Assembly (NCBI GenBank): GCA_958295665.1
Contig: OY282559.1
Location: 262,478,961-262,542,960 of the forward strand
Reading direction: 5' to 3'
Length of the DNA: 64,000 nt
Source of the DNA: Tipula vernalis
Taxonomy: Eukaryota; Arthropoda; Insecta; Diptera; Tipulidae
Shown piece after piece: positions 1 to 11,059 of the stretch. Both the position numbers and the translations under genes were made by a program. Numbering within the stretch: position 1 is the stretch's first letter; each line of letters opens with the position of its first letter. The notes beneath the pieces are model-generated. The model was not told the origin of the DNA, ran no database searches, and worked only from the letters and a program-made list of their open reading frames with translations.

Positions 1-948
1 TATGTTGTATTGGGTAAGGGAATTCTGATAGGTAGTCCAATCGTTCGTGCTCTTAGCCCTATTAAAATGTTTACGGACATTCAGTCTCATGTTTTCCAAG
101 TTTTGGTTCCACCAAGGAACATCCCTTGTGCCTTTAATACGCACCAGGGGTGAGCTTGAATGGTAGGCATTAATTATTGCCTCTGTAACGTCATTTGCAA
201 CTCTGTCGAGGTCATCGACAGAGTTTATCATGGTCCGTAGCCCAGCTAAGTTATCCGAAAGTCTGTCGTTATAGACTGGCCAGTTGGTGCGTTTTGGTAT
301 CCTTACCATTAACTCATGTCTCAAATGGATATTGATATCAAACCTGATGTACATATGATCTGAGAGGGATGCTTTCTTGGACACATGCCATTCGAGAATT
401 GCACTGGGGTACCATGTCAGACAGGGTAAGATCCAGTACCTCTCTCCTAACCGTATTCACGAAGGTCGCATCACTCCCTTTATTGTTAACTGCTTGTTGT
501 TGTTGACCTCTTAAATTAGTGTTGCTGCTTCCCCAGACTACGTGGTGTGCATTAGCGTCGCAACCAATGACGAATTTTTGGTGAGGTCATTTTCATCCCC
601 GGGAAAGTATGCAGAATCGATGTTAATCACCCTCTTGCCTCCTATTGGTAAGGGCATTTCTATTGAAACCGACGTGATATACCTAGAAATAAATTGGTTA
701 GTAGAGAAGATATTGTGCCTTGAGCGACAGAGAAATGCTGCCCTATCTGCAGCCGTGTCGTAGACTAGCTTACCTGTATTGGCTGCAAAACCTTTAATCT
801 TCCCCTTGTTGGTCCAAGGCTCCTGTATGAGCGATATACCCCAGTCCTTAATCATACAAATCGTAGACCAGGTAGCTAGTTTGTTAAATGGTTTATATAA
901 TGGTTTATACATGACAGTATGGGAAACACTACAACCTCGATACAACAA
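1..948 (-). pseudogene. Non-LTR retrotransposon endonuclease to pre-RT linker, fragment
   Basis: Minus-strand reading gives an APE-type endonuclease of the I/jockey/R1 kind: an N-terminal LIQEPW block (about 800-830), then in another frame near 490-560 a CDANAHHVVWGSS block with the catalytic Asp of the family. The frame continues toward position 1 with a PWWNQNLENMR-like linker that normally sits between endonuclease and reverse transcriptase. The family protein nicks target DNA for target-primed reverse transcription. At least one frameshift (about 540) separates the two halves. The 5' end lies near 950-1,000, and the element runs off the left edge, so any RT domain is outside the window. 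Confidence 0.8.
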
Positions 949-1299
949 TAAGCCGCTACTGATCTACACACACATCAAAAGACTTATGAATATACCATCA
1001 AGTTAAACCGAATCAGCAGCACCACCAAGGAAACTGGTCGATGTGGCAAGAGTAACTTTGCAATGTATTGCAAATATAGGGGTCAGCATAACATCGTGAA
1101 ATCCTTTGTTATTGGAACTGTTGGTACCGAAATTAGATGCTAAAACTCATAAACTATTTTAGCCGAAATTAGACGATCCAAAAAAAATTTTGTCGTGAAA
1201 TGAATTTTATGCTTTCTGGAAACACGATTCCAGTCGCTAGAAATTATTGGCAGCAACAATAGTAAATGCAAACGAGAGGGAGGTTCCGTAAGCCCGAAT

Positions 1300-2295
1300 C
1301 AGCACAGCAAGAAATTACAAATTTCGAATTGCTGGCAACTGCAGTAAAAATAAAATTGAACAATGGGAGATAAGAATGTGCTAGAGTTTTTATCGACAGT
1401 GGTTCTCAGGCAATATACAGAAAGCAGAGAACAAACGTAGAAATATCATGACTCGGGGAGGGCAGATTAATTCACGATTCGCCTCTAATTTTCAATTTCA
1501 AATCAATGTGTATGTGTTACCTAAATTAACACGAAGAAGACCCAACGAAGAACTAAATACGACAGCATAGCCAGAAATAGAAAGATTTGAAACACGACCA
1601 ACAGCGAACTAAACTTGATTGGATAATGTTTGGAGCCATTAAACCAAGCACTTGTGATCACCAAATATGTACAAACAATGGTCACGACTGTAGACAGCGA
1701 CCTAAAAAGATTTTAGGAACTGATGAAGTAGAAGCATCTAAGCAACTAACATTAGAACAGGCACAGTGTGAAGAAGTGTTTAAACAAGGTTGGAAGCAAT
1801 TACCAGATGGTTCTTATGAAGTAACGTTTAAAAAACAATCCTATATTTAAGCAGAACTATCTATGAACGTATATTTAGAGCTGGGACACATGGTTCTAGC
1901 AGAACAATCAACTAATACGAATTGTTATGGTCAGAACAACAACCAAGTTTAGAGTGATTTTTGTTGTTTCAATAAAAACATCAACAGGAATCAGCCTCAA
2001 CGAGCTGCAACTAGTCGGGCCAACTCTTCAATAAATCTTTTTTCACTGCCGACATCGAAAAGATGTACGGGCAAATTAAGATCGCAAAGGATATCACGAT
2101 TTAAAAACAATTCTTTGGCTAGATGATCCCAATAAATCGTTCAAATTCAAACTAACAACGGTAACGTAAGGCACTGCGGCAGCCCCATATCTAGTAACAA
2201 GGACGTTGTACCAGCTAGCACAGGATGAGGAAGCAAGCTTTCCTAGAGCCGCAGAAATTTTGAGAAGAGATTTTTTGACGACGTTTTTTCAAGAG
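1300..2295 (+). pseudogene. BEL/Pao LTR retrotransposon protease-RT remnant
   Basis: Shifted plus-strand frames spell BEL/Pao pol in the right order: LLATA followed by FIDSGSQA (aspartic protease, about 1,330-1,420), a DWIMFGA block (about 1,617), then a linker LTLEQAQCEEVF and PDGSYEVTF (1,750-1,835), then RT blocks LQLVGPTLQ (about 2,005), TADIEKMYGQI (about 2,045), APYLVTRTLYQLAQDEEASF (about 2,183-2,240) and a degraded catalytic DD box at about 2,275. Several stops and frameshifts make it inactive. It stops abruptly at the (TTAGG)n tract that marks the 3' end of the LINE downstream. Assignment rests on motif order, not a database search. Confidence 0.75.
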
Positions 2296-2313
2296 CATGT
2301 TCATTAAACGCCA

Positions 2314-2335
2314 TAGGTTAGGTTAGGTTAGGTTT
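2314..2335. repeat. Interstitial (TTAGG)4 tract at a LINE 3' end
   Basis: Four copies of the insect telomere repeat lie between the broken BEL/Pao pol on the left and the 3' untranslated end of the minus-strand LINE on the right. Read on the LINE's sense strand it is a (CCTAA)n tail. It is far too short to be a telomere. Confidence 0.85.
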
Positions 2336-2412
2336 GGGTGGCGGTCCACTAGGACCAGGCATAGACACTAAAATGGTCCGTAGCCATACCACGTATAATT
2401 GTTTCCTCCAAC

Positions 2413-3276
2413 TCATTGGAACCATTTTGAACTGTTAACAAAGCGTTGGATACTCCTGACGTCCATCATACAGAGGTCCGTCAGGTCCTTGAAGAGGGGT
2501 GCCCCTAGAAACTTTAGTCTGTTTCGTGCCAGACGAGGGCAGGTGCAAAGAAGATGAAGTACTGTCTCTTCCTCCACGCAACTACGACAGTAGTCATGTG
2601 AGAAGACACCAAGTCTACTCGCATGCCTCCTTATGAGACAGTGCCTCGTAATCACTTCAACAACCACACTGATCTGACTTCGCTGAAGCGAAATCAGCTG
2701 GCTGGATCTCGCCAAGTCCAACTTTGGCCAGACCTGCCAAGTTATTACGCAAGAGGTAATACTTGACCATCTGTCATTCGTCAGCTTGCTAGCTTCTTCC
2801 TGAAGCAGCAGTTTGCATACCGCAAGCGGCATTTCAATATCCTTTATGCTTTCTGAGAAATGGTCCGTTGTACCACGTCGAGCCAGTGCATCGGCGTTTA
2901 TGTTCACTGTACTTATGAAATGTCCTTGCACCCATAAAATGTGGATGTTGAACTGATCTGCCATCTCGTTGAGAGACGAGAGACAGTTCTGGACTACTTT
3001 CGACGTGAGAAGATGTGATTGAAGCGCTTTAATGGCAGCCTGACTATCCGTATATATGCGAATATCACAAACTGATATTACATTATAACTCAACCAGTCT
3101 ACGACTTCCTTTATGGCAGTTACTTCAGCTTGAAAAATGCTACAGTCCCCGGGGAGACGGAAGGAGAGATTTAACAGAAGTTCCTCGCAGAACACTCCAG
3201 CCCCGACTTTCCCGTCCCGTTTTGAACCATCAGTGATGAATTTTATAACTCCTCGTTCCAAAACTGCACCCATCAT
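2413..3276 (-). pseudogene. LINE RNase H domain plus C-terminal zinc knuckle
   Basis: A 287-codon open frame. Residues about 10-130 are an RNase H: TDGS with the first catalytic Asp, FQAE with the Glu, YTDS with the second Asp, and NADALAR with the last Asp. About residues 225-250 carry CRSC...HLLCTCPRL, the Cys/His knuckle common at the C-terminus of I/LOA-like LINEs. The domain removes RNA from the RNA:DNA hybrid during retrotransposition. It is joined directly to an endonuclease piece upstream at about 3,280-3,300, with the reverse transcriptase missing between them. The first Met is not a real start. Confidence 0.85.
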
Positions 3277-3298
3277 CCAGTCCTCTCTGGATGGGATC

Positions 3299-3844
3299 CT
3301 AGTCCGGAACCATTATAAAGGTCGGCTTATTGCCTATGTTACATATATAAAGGTTAGTACTTAAAATGTAATCAAGGAGTAGCTCACCTCGTTCATTTGT
3401 GTCCGTACTTCCCCAGATCATGTGATGAGCATTTGCATCACTCCTCAGGATGACTCCAACCTTGCGCTTCTGAGCCTCTAAGATTAGCTCAACTAGAATG
3501 ATTGGTGGAATATCCACCTCATCATAAGCTAGGTAAGCTGATACTAGCCAGAGGTTTCATTTATCGACCTCAATGCTGACCGCTGCTACATCTCCGTTAC
3601 TGAAGTTTGATAACAGAAAACAACTTATGTTATTTTTAATGAGAATTCACGACCGAATCTTACCTTCTTTTTTCGCGTGCAAGAATCTATAATAGAGAGT
3701 CTTGAGCTCAAGTACCCGGTCTTCAGTGACCCAAGGTTCCTGGATCAAGACGACATCTGTTGCTTCTTTCCCAATTTTTAAAATTAGAGCAGCTGATGCT
3801 GCCTTAGAGTGGTGAAGGTTGGCTTTAAGAAATGTCAGTGTCAT
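3299..3844 (-). pseudogene. LINE endonuclease fragment (same element as the RNase H)
   Basis: Two minus-strand frames: 3,647-3,844 begins MTLTFLKANLHHSKAA and holds VVLIQEPW, the N-terminal APE-endonuclease signature. 3,299-3,517 holds SDANAHHMIWGS with the catalytic Asp and a GNKPTF block. Sequence between them is out of frame. The endonuclease is cut off after GNKPTF, where the C-terminal catalytic part and all of the RT should follow, and fuses to RNase H sequence. Overall order on the minus strand is ORF1, endonuclease, RNase H. Confidence 0.8.
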
Positions 3845-3891
3845 CTCAACAGCCCCTTCTCCACCACAGTAACATCAGAGTCATCCCCTGA

Positions 3892-4530
3892 TTAGAAGTC
3901 CTCTGAGAGCCTCTTTAAAGATTCCATGGACGTTGACATCTCCGTGTCCGTGGAGAGAGTTTTCGCTTGGCTGGCTACCTCCGCGCACGCAGATGAGCTA
4001 TCAAGCACCGCGGTATTTTCTGAAGATGAATTCGGAGCCTCCGACTTGTCCGCGTCCTTCTTGTACACCTTAAGTGTGACTGCACTGAAACCATAGTTGA
4101 TTAAACCGTTGGTTTTTTCCAGTGCAGTCAGTGACTCCCTGTTTAAGATGATAACAACTGACCTATAGTTAGCCTTTGTTTCCTCGAGCTTGGCAACTTT
4201 CCAATTGTGCGTTGGCAACTCCGGGTTGCCAACCTGCAACAACTGGAGTATCACCTTCGGATCACTAGGCTCCGAAGGGATGTACACCCTAGCTCTTGGT
4301 CTGCAGGGCATCTCCTCCCTATCAATCACAGCAAGGCTGGCTCCGGGCCATACCTCGCCAAGTCCCCCACTGCCTTCTTATAAAGCAGCAAGAACCTCTG
4401 ATCTGCACAGGCAGTCAGTTTCACCTGATTCCTGTGCCAGCCCGCGTTCCGATAAGTCGGAGCAGGCCCTGGATTTTCCGACAGGACTTTCAGGTAGGTG
4501 GTGGCTAAGGCCCCTTCCACCTTGTCCCAG
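3892..4530 (-). pseudogene. LINE ORF1-like protein (DUF4780-type)
   Basis: The 3,892-4,329 frame carries RARVYIPSEPSDPKVI, NPELPTHNWKVAKLEE, ILNRESLTAL and GLINYGFSAVTLKVYK, which I recognise as the DUF4780 region found in many insect retroelement ORF1 proteins; a Ser-rich acidic tail follows. The upstream half (to about 4,530) is in a neighbouring frame, so there is a frameshift near 4,326. ORF1 proteins of LINEs bind element RNA. It lies immediately 5' of the endonuclease fragment, as expected. The 5' end is fused to BEL/Pao protease sequence. Confidence 0.65.
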
Positions 4531-4534
4531 TCTT

Positions 4535-6230
4535 GCTGAAATTTATATATTCTTGATTTTATTTTCGTTGCAATTTTCTGAGAAATTTCAGTTTTATTTT
4601 CATTCAGTAGAGAAATTGAATTTTTAATTTTAATTTTAGCTAATTTTAGTTTATCGGCTGAACTAGTATAGTAAACCTCTGCATTGTGAATATGACCCTT
4701 TATTATTATCAATTAAAATCAGTGCAGTTGATAACAACACTGAGCCAGAAGTTTTACTATGATGGATGGGTTTAACAGTGGAGTATGATTGTGAATCTAA
4801 TTTTGACGCTGACAGATGAGATTCAGAATTTGCTTATTATTTTATAATAGTGCAGTGCATGTGGTTTCTGTTGAAAAATGTGCTTGGTTTGTAATATGTA
4901 TTTGCGAATCTGCTGATGTGCAACAGTGAATTATGTTTATTTTGACAATATTTACAGACACTTGTCGATGGAAAATTTTTAGGCACATGACTAGCATATA
5001 AACAATTTAGGCAAACGCATGATTCCTTCAATTGGTGTATTCTATCATGAACAGAAAGTTTGAGAAATTTTAGGCAATTAAATACTTTATGATTATTTTT
5101 ATTGCAAATGTAACAACTATATCTGTTGATTTTATTTGACAATGAATCATTGTTATTCGTTACACTATCTTTGTTTGTATAATATAAGATGAAGAATTTG
5201 TGGAAGAAAATGATTTTGAATTAGTAGGTGTGTGTGAGAATTTGTAATTGTCAAAATTTTGTTTCGCAATAAAAGGTTTTTTGCACGACTCGATGGATTC
5301 TAAAATTTCACATCTGCGCTGGATAAACGAAATCACAGAATTTCATGTCGGAAACTGATTTATATTTTGTTGCTCCTCCCATAGCTTATGAGTAGCTGAA
5401 TCTAATCTTCTTTTAACTATGTTGATAAGCATTCCTTCACTAAGGGAGTCTATATTGAAATTCCGATGAATGCTTCTATTGGAATATGGGAAATTTAACA
5501 GATGATCAATATGAGCGTCTACTAAAATACAATTATTATCGTATTCAGACAACAACTGTTGCCATGCATGATAATAGCCTAATGATGTTAATGTTATGGA
5601 CCCTAAGCCCAATGATGCCTTTCCTACCACATGTTTTATAAGGTAACTGAATTTAACAACATCATCTAAATCTTTTCTATTGTGGATTACCGTCAACCAA
5701 TTAAGAGTATTTCCGTCAAATATAGGGATTTCTACAGTTGGCGGCTTGATTATCATTGGTTTGAGATTCACGCTTGGTTGAGCCATCGATGAATGAGATT
5801 GTATGCTATTTTGTCCGTTCCTATTTAGAACGGGTGGCATTTGATTATTCAATGGTGGTGGTGCAGAAGGTTGATATGTCAGGTTAAACTTACGCTGTCC
5901 CCTATAATTGTTATGGTTTTGAATCATTAAATCTGGATTTGATTTATGAAATATAAGGGAACTGGAAAACAGCATCTGGTGAACTAACTGTTGAGGTCGT
6001 TGTCTGGTTACCTAGTATGATTGTTCTGCCCTGACTACCATATGATCTTTAAGACTTCTTGTCTTCAAATTGTTCTAGAAAATCGAATACCTGTGATTGA
6101 ATCTCACCAATAAAGTTATCCAATTCTGTGATGTCTTACGTTACACGATCAATGTTCAGAATCGTCGGTCAATTCCACCCATTTTTCATTGACTTTATCG
6201 TGGTTTTTAATATGCTTTTCCAAAGATGGA
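4535..6230 (-). pseudogene. BEL/Pao gag and protease N-terminus, degenerate
   Basis: Minus strand, in sense order: a weak coiled-coil-like start (about 6,230-6,000), a DUF1759-type gag core (5,975-5,343) with EIPIFDGNTLNWL, VKFSYLIKHVVGKA, YYHAWQQLLSEYDNN and ILVDAHIDHLLNFP, then CCHC-type knuckles (5,142-4,837; CYICNKNNHKVFNC, VCLNC, CKYCQNKHNSLLH), then the protease entry VLLSTALILIDNN (about 4,740). The gag packages RNA into virus-like particles. Stops and shifts between blocks show it is dead. It ends at about 4,535, where LINE ORF1 sequence begins. Confidence 0.75.
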
Positions 6231-6429
6231 TTTAATGTTTTCAAACTATTGCTACTATGCGCATGTTCTCAACCTATTTGCGAATCAAATTTCTCTGACG
6301 AATAATCTTGTAGTTCACATACATTATGTGTTTCATGCAAATTTACTCAAATTTACAAATATCCACTTTAATAATCGTATGCAAATACCATCTTTCGTTA
6401 ATTTTATTGCCCCTCAAAACTAACAAAAT

Positions 6430-7500
6430 CAAAAACTTAATCAATAACTCGTGTTGCAGATGGATTATGGGAGCAATCAGTAGTTGTATTTTTAAATAAT
6501 TTTCTTTCATCCAATTTGTCTAATCTAGTTCCTAAATACAATAAGTTGAATTACAGCTGACAAATATTTTCCTTTTATCATTACAATATTCTAGATGTTT
6601 CTTTGTTGTTGCTGATTGCAACTAAATCCATTTATAAGGCTGCTTTAAATCCGTTTAATGGGAAAGGCGAAAACAATTCTGGAATTTTCTTTGTTTTTTG
6701 CCTTGCAATGGCGGATGAAATTTGTCTAACTTTAATTTTTATTTTTTATTTGATAATTTACCCAACTCTCTTACCCGGCTCGAAAGACCAATATTCCTTC
6801 CTGATTTTAATTTAATGGACTGCATAATTGTAGGGTTAATGGTAACCCATTTTAACGAGAACATATCGTAAAATTAATTTTTTCCTGTTTTTTCCTTTTA
6901 TTAAATAAAATAATGTTGATAGCTTGGAGTATATACAGAGACTGCTTTATTCTATTTTTATTTCATTACAACAAAGCACAAGCAAAGGTATAAATTACAA
7001 AAACCATAATAATTTGGCTTGATGCAGTAGTTATTTAGTACATTTTTATAACTAAGAATTCAATATTGGGTGTGTTAGTGCACAACTGTAATTTGTCGAA
7101 TCACTTTGATTTTACAGGAACTTGAACCGTTGCAACAAACTATGGTTTTCTTAATCACTTATGTAGTTTAATAAGCACATAAAAAAAAATTTGACTTTTA
7201 TATTTTTATTTGGTTGTGTTTTCTTTACAAATTTATAAAACGGAATGAATAGAAAAAACAATATTTTTTTTACAAAAGCGCAAGGTACTATAAAAATTAG
7301 AACAGAATATAAATCAACTACATATAACATATTTAGTGTATATTACTTAAGCTAGATGGCAGTAATAGTCGAGAATTCGATATTTAACGATATTAGAAAA
7401 ACTACAAATTTGACGTTTTAATGTCAAATTTGTGAATGGCTTACGTTTGTTTTGATTTGGATTATGCCTTACCATCCCCCGTACTAGTCTCACTAGACCT
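6430..7500. other. Presumed BEL/Pao LTR and leader region
   Basis: No coding sequence recognised. On the minus strand this sits after the end of an integrase fragment and before a gag, so it should hold an LTR. A short G-rich run on the minus strand near 7,475-7,481 could be a polypurine tract. I cannot define LTR ends because no second copy is in the window. Confidence 0.3.
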
Positions 7501-7504
7501 TCAT

Positions 7505-7921
7505 TCAACTGGAAGTTTGATTAATTTGTGGATTAGCCTTTTCATGACTGAATTGGGAGTTTTTACTGTAACAATTCGTACTAAATTGTCCTTGCTGTGA
7601 TGAAATTCGATCACTCTTGCTATGGCCCAATATGATGCTGGCAGGTCCTTTTTGATAATCAAAATGTCCCCGATTTTTAAATTTTCTTCTTTTGACTTCC
7701 ACTTGTTCCGTAAGTTGCTGCATAGTATTCAAGTATTCTTTGTTGAACTTAATCCAAAAACTACTGACATGTTGTCTAATTTTCTGCCATCGTGTTAAGC
7801 GATTAATTGGAACATTCGAATAAGGGACTTCAGGTATCGATGTTAGCGGGCCCATAACAAGAAAATGAGCTGGTGTTATTACTTCAAGCATATTGAGGTC
7901 TTCGATGAATTGAGCACACAA
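7505..7921 (-). pseudogene. BEL/Pao integrase C-terminus (DUF5641-type)
   Basis: Starts inside the integrase tail: ITPAHFLVMGPLTSIPEVP, then RWQKIRQHVSSFWIKFNKEY and a basic stretch, matching the C-terminal domain that follows the rve integrase core in BEL/Pao elements. The region after about residue 80 is frameshifted relative to the family consensus. Its start at 7,921 is a breakpoint: six bases later a piggyBac transposase tail begins on the other strand. Downstream on the minus strand come the presumed LTR and then a gag, so this belongs to the 3' end of a different or tandem copy. Confidence 0.7.
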
Positions 7922-7926
7922 GGGCC

Positions 7927-8317
7927 GTGAGTTTAAAATACACTCAATTTCTGGATTTTGCTATTTGGTCAAGCTGGTTAGAATACAGTCGTGATTGCCA
8001 GATAAATAAGATTCCAAAACGGGATATTATGGATTTGCTGAATTTTCGAATGGAAATTGGTAATTGTTTGGCAATTGCAGGTAATTCAACCAATAGGAAG
8101 CGTGGTCGTCCTCCGAGTTCTTCGACTGAAAATTACTTGTTATCTCCTGAGACCTATTCGCGAGAAAAGGCCAATCCGGAACATACAGTATGATGGAATT
8201 GGTCATATACCAGCACATGATCAAAAATCAGAAACAACTAGATGTAAAAATTTTAACTGTAAAAGTAGAACATTTTTTATGTGTAAAAAATGCAAAGTGC
8301 AACTTTTCGAGAAGTGA
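7927..8317 (+). pseudogene. piggyBac-like transposase C-terminal fragment
   Basis: The first frame (7,927-8,190) has FLDFAIWSSWLEYSRDC, then LNFRMEIGNCLAIAG and KRGRPPSSS, matching the end of the DDE_Tnp_1_7 domain. The second frame (to 8,317) has NIQYDGIGHIPAHDQK followed by the Cys-rich tail RCKNFNC...CKKCKVQLF. One frameshift lies near 8,165-8,185. The catalytic aspartates would be upstream and are absent, so it is a remnant. No TTAA-flanked ends were found. Confidence 0.75.
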
Positions 8318-8590
8318 TTAAAAGTTGATAACAATTTTTACATTTGTAACATTCCTTACCAAATGCAGAGCATGTATTTTCTGCATTTAAACTTGCGAGG
8401 TTGAAATTGTGGTTGCGATGTTTTTCAATTATCACTTTTAAAATTTTCGTTTTATTATTGATACCATTTAAACTATAGTTCTACTAAAATTACCTTTTAT
8501 TTCCTACTGGGATAGTTCAGTTGTACCCGCTTTTATTATAATCGATGTTCTTTCTGTAATTCTACATTTCGTGACGGTATCTTATATATC

Positions 8591-8690
8591 TGGGTCCCTC
8601 TTTGGGTTTATCATCCTAAAAATTAATCGATCACGGATTAACTCATCTTTTTGGTCCTTGAAATTGCCCGACTCAACATGTTTTTTTATT
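8591..8690 (-). pseudogene. Possible Ty3/gypsy gag scrap
   Basis: About 30 codons on the minus strand reading HVESGNFKDQKDELIRDRLI resemble the C-terminal gag (capsid) block that ends in LIRDR. It is short and isolated; chance or another element is possible. Confidence 0.3.
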
Positions 8691-8699
8691 TTTATTTTT

Positions 8700-9800
8700 T
8701 TTCAAAACTTTTCCCATCTTTTTGATTTGTCATAGAAATACACATTACTCATAAAATATTATGTTTTTGGTACACAATAATCCTCAAATATTTTTATTAT
8801 GATTTTCTTTTGTGTGTGTTCTTCTTTTGTTAAATATAAAATTTCATAGATTTCATAACGAGTCTCTCCAATTAGGTTCAGAAAAATTGGAATCATCACT
8901 GCTTCTTATTTAAATTCCAAACCACTTACTTTCAAATAATTTGAGAATTGTTTATAGAAATTCTACCAGTTGGTTCTTACCATATTTCCGATAGCTTAAA
9001 GTTCTACCTGTGATTTTAAGGTTTACTTGTTATTAATTTTAGTCTCGAGCTTTTTTTTACTAACTTTCACCAGGTTTCCATCGACAATAGTACAAAAGCA
9101 CAATACCATTATACTATTATTCCTTATTGGGTTTCTATCACAGGGTGTGTTAAGGATTAATTCTAAAATAAAACAGCAAACAATGTAGTTCATTAAGTAA
9201 ATATTCAACTAAAACTTTTCTGAAGTCGTACAACAGCTGATTCCATTCATCATCAAAACAAACAGCTAATCTACATAAACATTAAAATTCATCATTTCAC
9301 TCGGTTTCGTGTAATTTATTTTGTTATTGTTTTGATTAGTTTGACATTTTAATGAGATTCTTAAACTTTAGCAAACATTATGTAGTTTTAAAAGTTTATA
9401 GTCAAAGTTTGTGGTACAATTTAAAGCCAATTTTGAAGAAATACAATTTTTGCTTTTTTTTACAATACACTTTATACAAATCTACAACCGTTTTGTCATG
9501 GTATGAAGTCAAAGCATTTTAAATTTTATATAAATTAGTGTTTTATTTTTATGAGCCTATTAATATTTATAAATTAAACAATTTTTATTTGGTTTTAGGC
9601 TTTTTTTATTTCTTTTTAACTAATTAAAGCTTTAGCTTTCGAACCCTATTCGGATTCATTTTCAAAAGCGTAATGAAAAATATATTTTTAGATTAGATAT
9701 TTTTAATTTTTGATTTCAGATTTAATACATTTTAGTACATTGTTTATAGTATGTTCAACAGGAACCCATAGGTTATATGATTGAATTTATATATTTTTAT
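8700..9800. other. A+T-rich stretch without recognisable genes
   Basis: Only short random frames and T/A runs. I see no conserved motif or inverted-repeat element. Confidence 0.6.
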
Positions 9801-9802
9801 TT

Positions 9803-10370
9803 TTATATTATTAACTTATAAGCGAGAGCTAAGACAGATAAACAGTTTAAGAGGCAAAATAAATTTTTTCGGAATAAGTAATGTTCGTTAAGTTCGTTTA
9901 GAGCGCTATTTTGGCTAAGTAAGGGGAATAGGAGGTGAAAAGTCATGCCTGCCTTGCTTCTAAGATCGTCAATATTTGTGCCGAATTTTAGTTGTTTATC
10001 TAGTGTGACACCCAAATACTTCACTTTATCAACCACTAATAGCTGCTGATTATTTATCAAAACTGGTATGGCCTCATTAAGTTTATTACGATGGTTACAT
10101 GTATAGGTTTTATGTATAGCAATTGAGACTTGGATGCATTAATTTCGATGTTCCATTTTTTAAAATATTCGTACAATGATTTTAGAAATTCTGGATCCTT
10201 AGTGAACATTGATATGCGCTATGATTTGAGCAAAATACAGTTGTGTCATCGGCGTAAACCTGAACCTAAGTATCCTTTGTTACCGGCGTAGATATGTCAT
10301 GCGTGAAGATTACGTAAAGTAATGTACCCAGTACTGAACCCAGTACGGGAATAGGCTTTGACTTTCGAGT
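9803..10370 (-). pseudogene. Jockey-like LINE reverse transcriptase, 3' half
   Basis: Across shifted minus-strand frames: SVLGTLLYVIF at about 10,340, the catalytic VYADDT box at about 10,230-10,250, and then the thumb-side block VKYLGVTLDKQLKFGTNI (9,955-10,025) with a helix of the RSKAGMTFHLLFPLL type. This is the continuation of the RT whose N-terminal half lies at 11,060-12,237. The two are separated by about 0.66 kb of unrelated DNA. Confidence 0.75.
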
Positions 10371-10389
10371 CAGTCGGTTGCATATTTTT

Positions 10390-11050
10390 TTTTTATAATT
10401 TTTCTGTAATTTTTTAAATTTTTTTTTTTTTTTAACTATAATGGCGAAATGCTACAACCAATCCAATGATCGTTGCTGCCCAGCCGAATAGAAGCAACAC
10501 AACAAATGGCGAAATGCTACAATCGATCCAATGGTCGGTGCTGCTCAACCGAATAAAATGAAGAATAGAAACAACCGTTGGAAAAAAAAGTAAAAGACAT
10601 GCAGCTTTTCTGGATGAGGGATGATTGTTACTAAGATTAATTATTATTTGACAATGAGTACCGAATGGAAGAATTTAAATTTGAGAACTGGTATCCGGCA
10701 AATTTTCGAATTTTATTCAGTTTTCAGAATTTTATTGATTTGTGGAATTTTGATCAAAAGTCGAGGATGTAGTCCAATATTTTTACATTTACGAGCTAAT
10801 TGTGCAGCCGATTAAGAAAATCTTCTTCGTGTGAATGATGTTTTCTAATGATTTTGGGCTTCTGAAAGAGATTCAGGTGAATGGTGATGTTCCGGAATTG
10901 GCGTTAACCAAAATTGCTGAACCAACAAGCCAATTTTTTAATTATTTCAAATATCCACCACTTTTGGTACACTTTATTGTGAATGAGCTAATATGCTCAA
11001 AATAGGGTTTACCAAAATATATGTAAATTAATAAGTCAATATTTAAATAT
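10390..11050. other. Insertion splitting the jockey-like RT
   Basis: Unrelated sequence between the VPQG half-motif (about 11,060) and the SVLG half-motif (about 10,345). It begins with a T-rich run and contains a 65-bp imperfect tandem duplication. No protein family recognised; weakly coding-like frames on the plus strand near 10,860-11,020 could not be assigned. Confidence 0.6.
10441..10570. repeat. 65-bp imperfect tandem duplication
   Basis: Two units starting at 10,441 and 10,506, both opening with ATGGCGAAATGCTACAA. Each unit has the same short frame beginning MAKCYN and ending in a stop. Confidence 0.8.
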
Positions 11051-11059
11051 TTAAACCCT

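Noticed and set aside
2314..2335. Chromosome end
   Set aside because: Only four TTAGG units, internal, with unrelated sequence on both sides.
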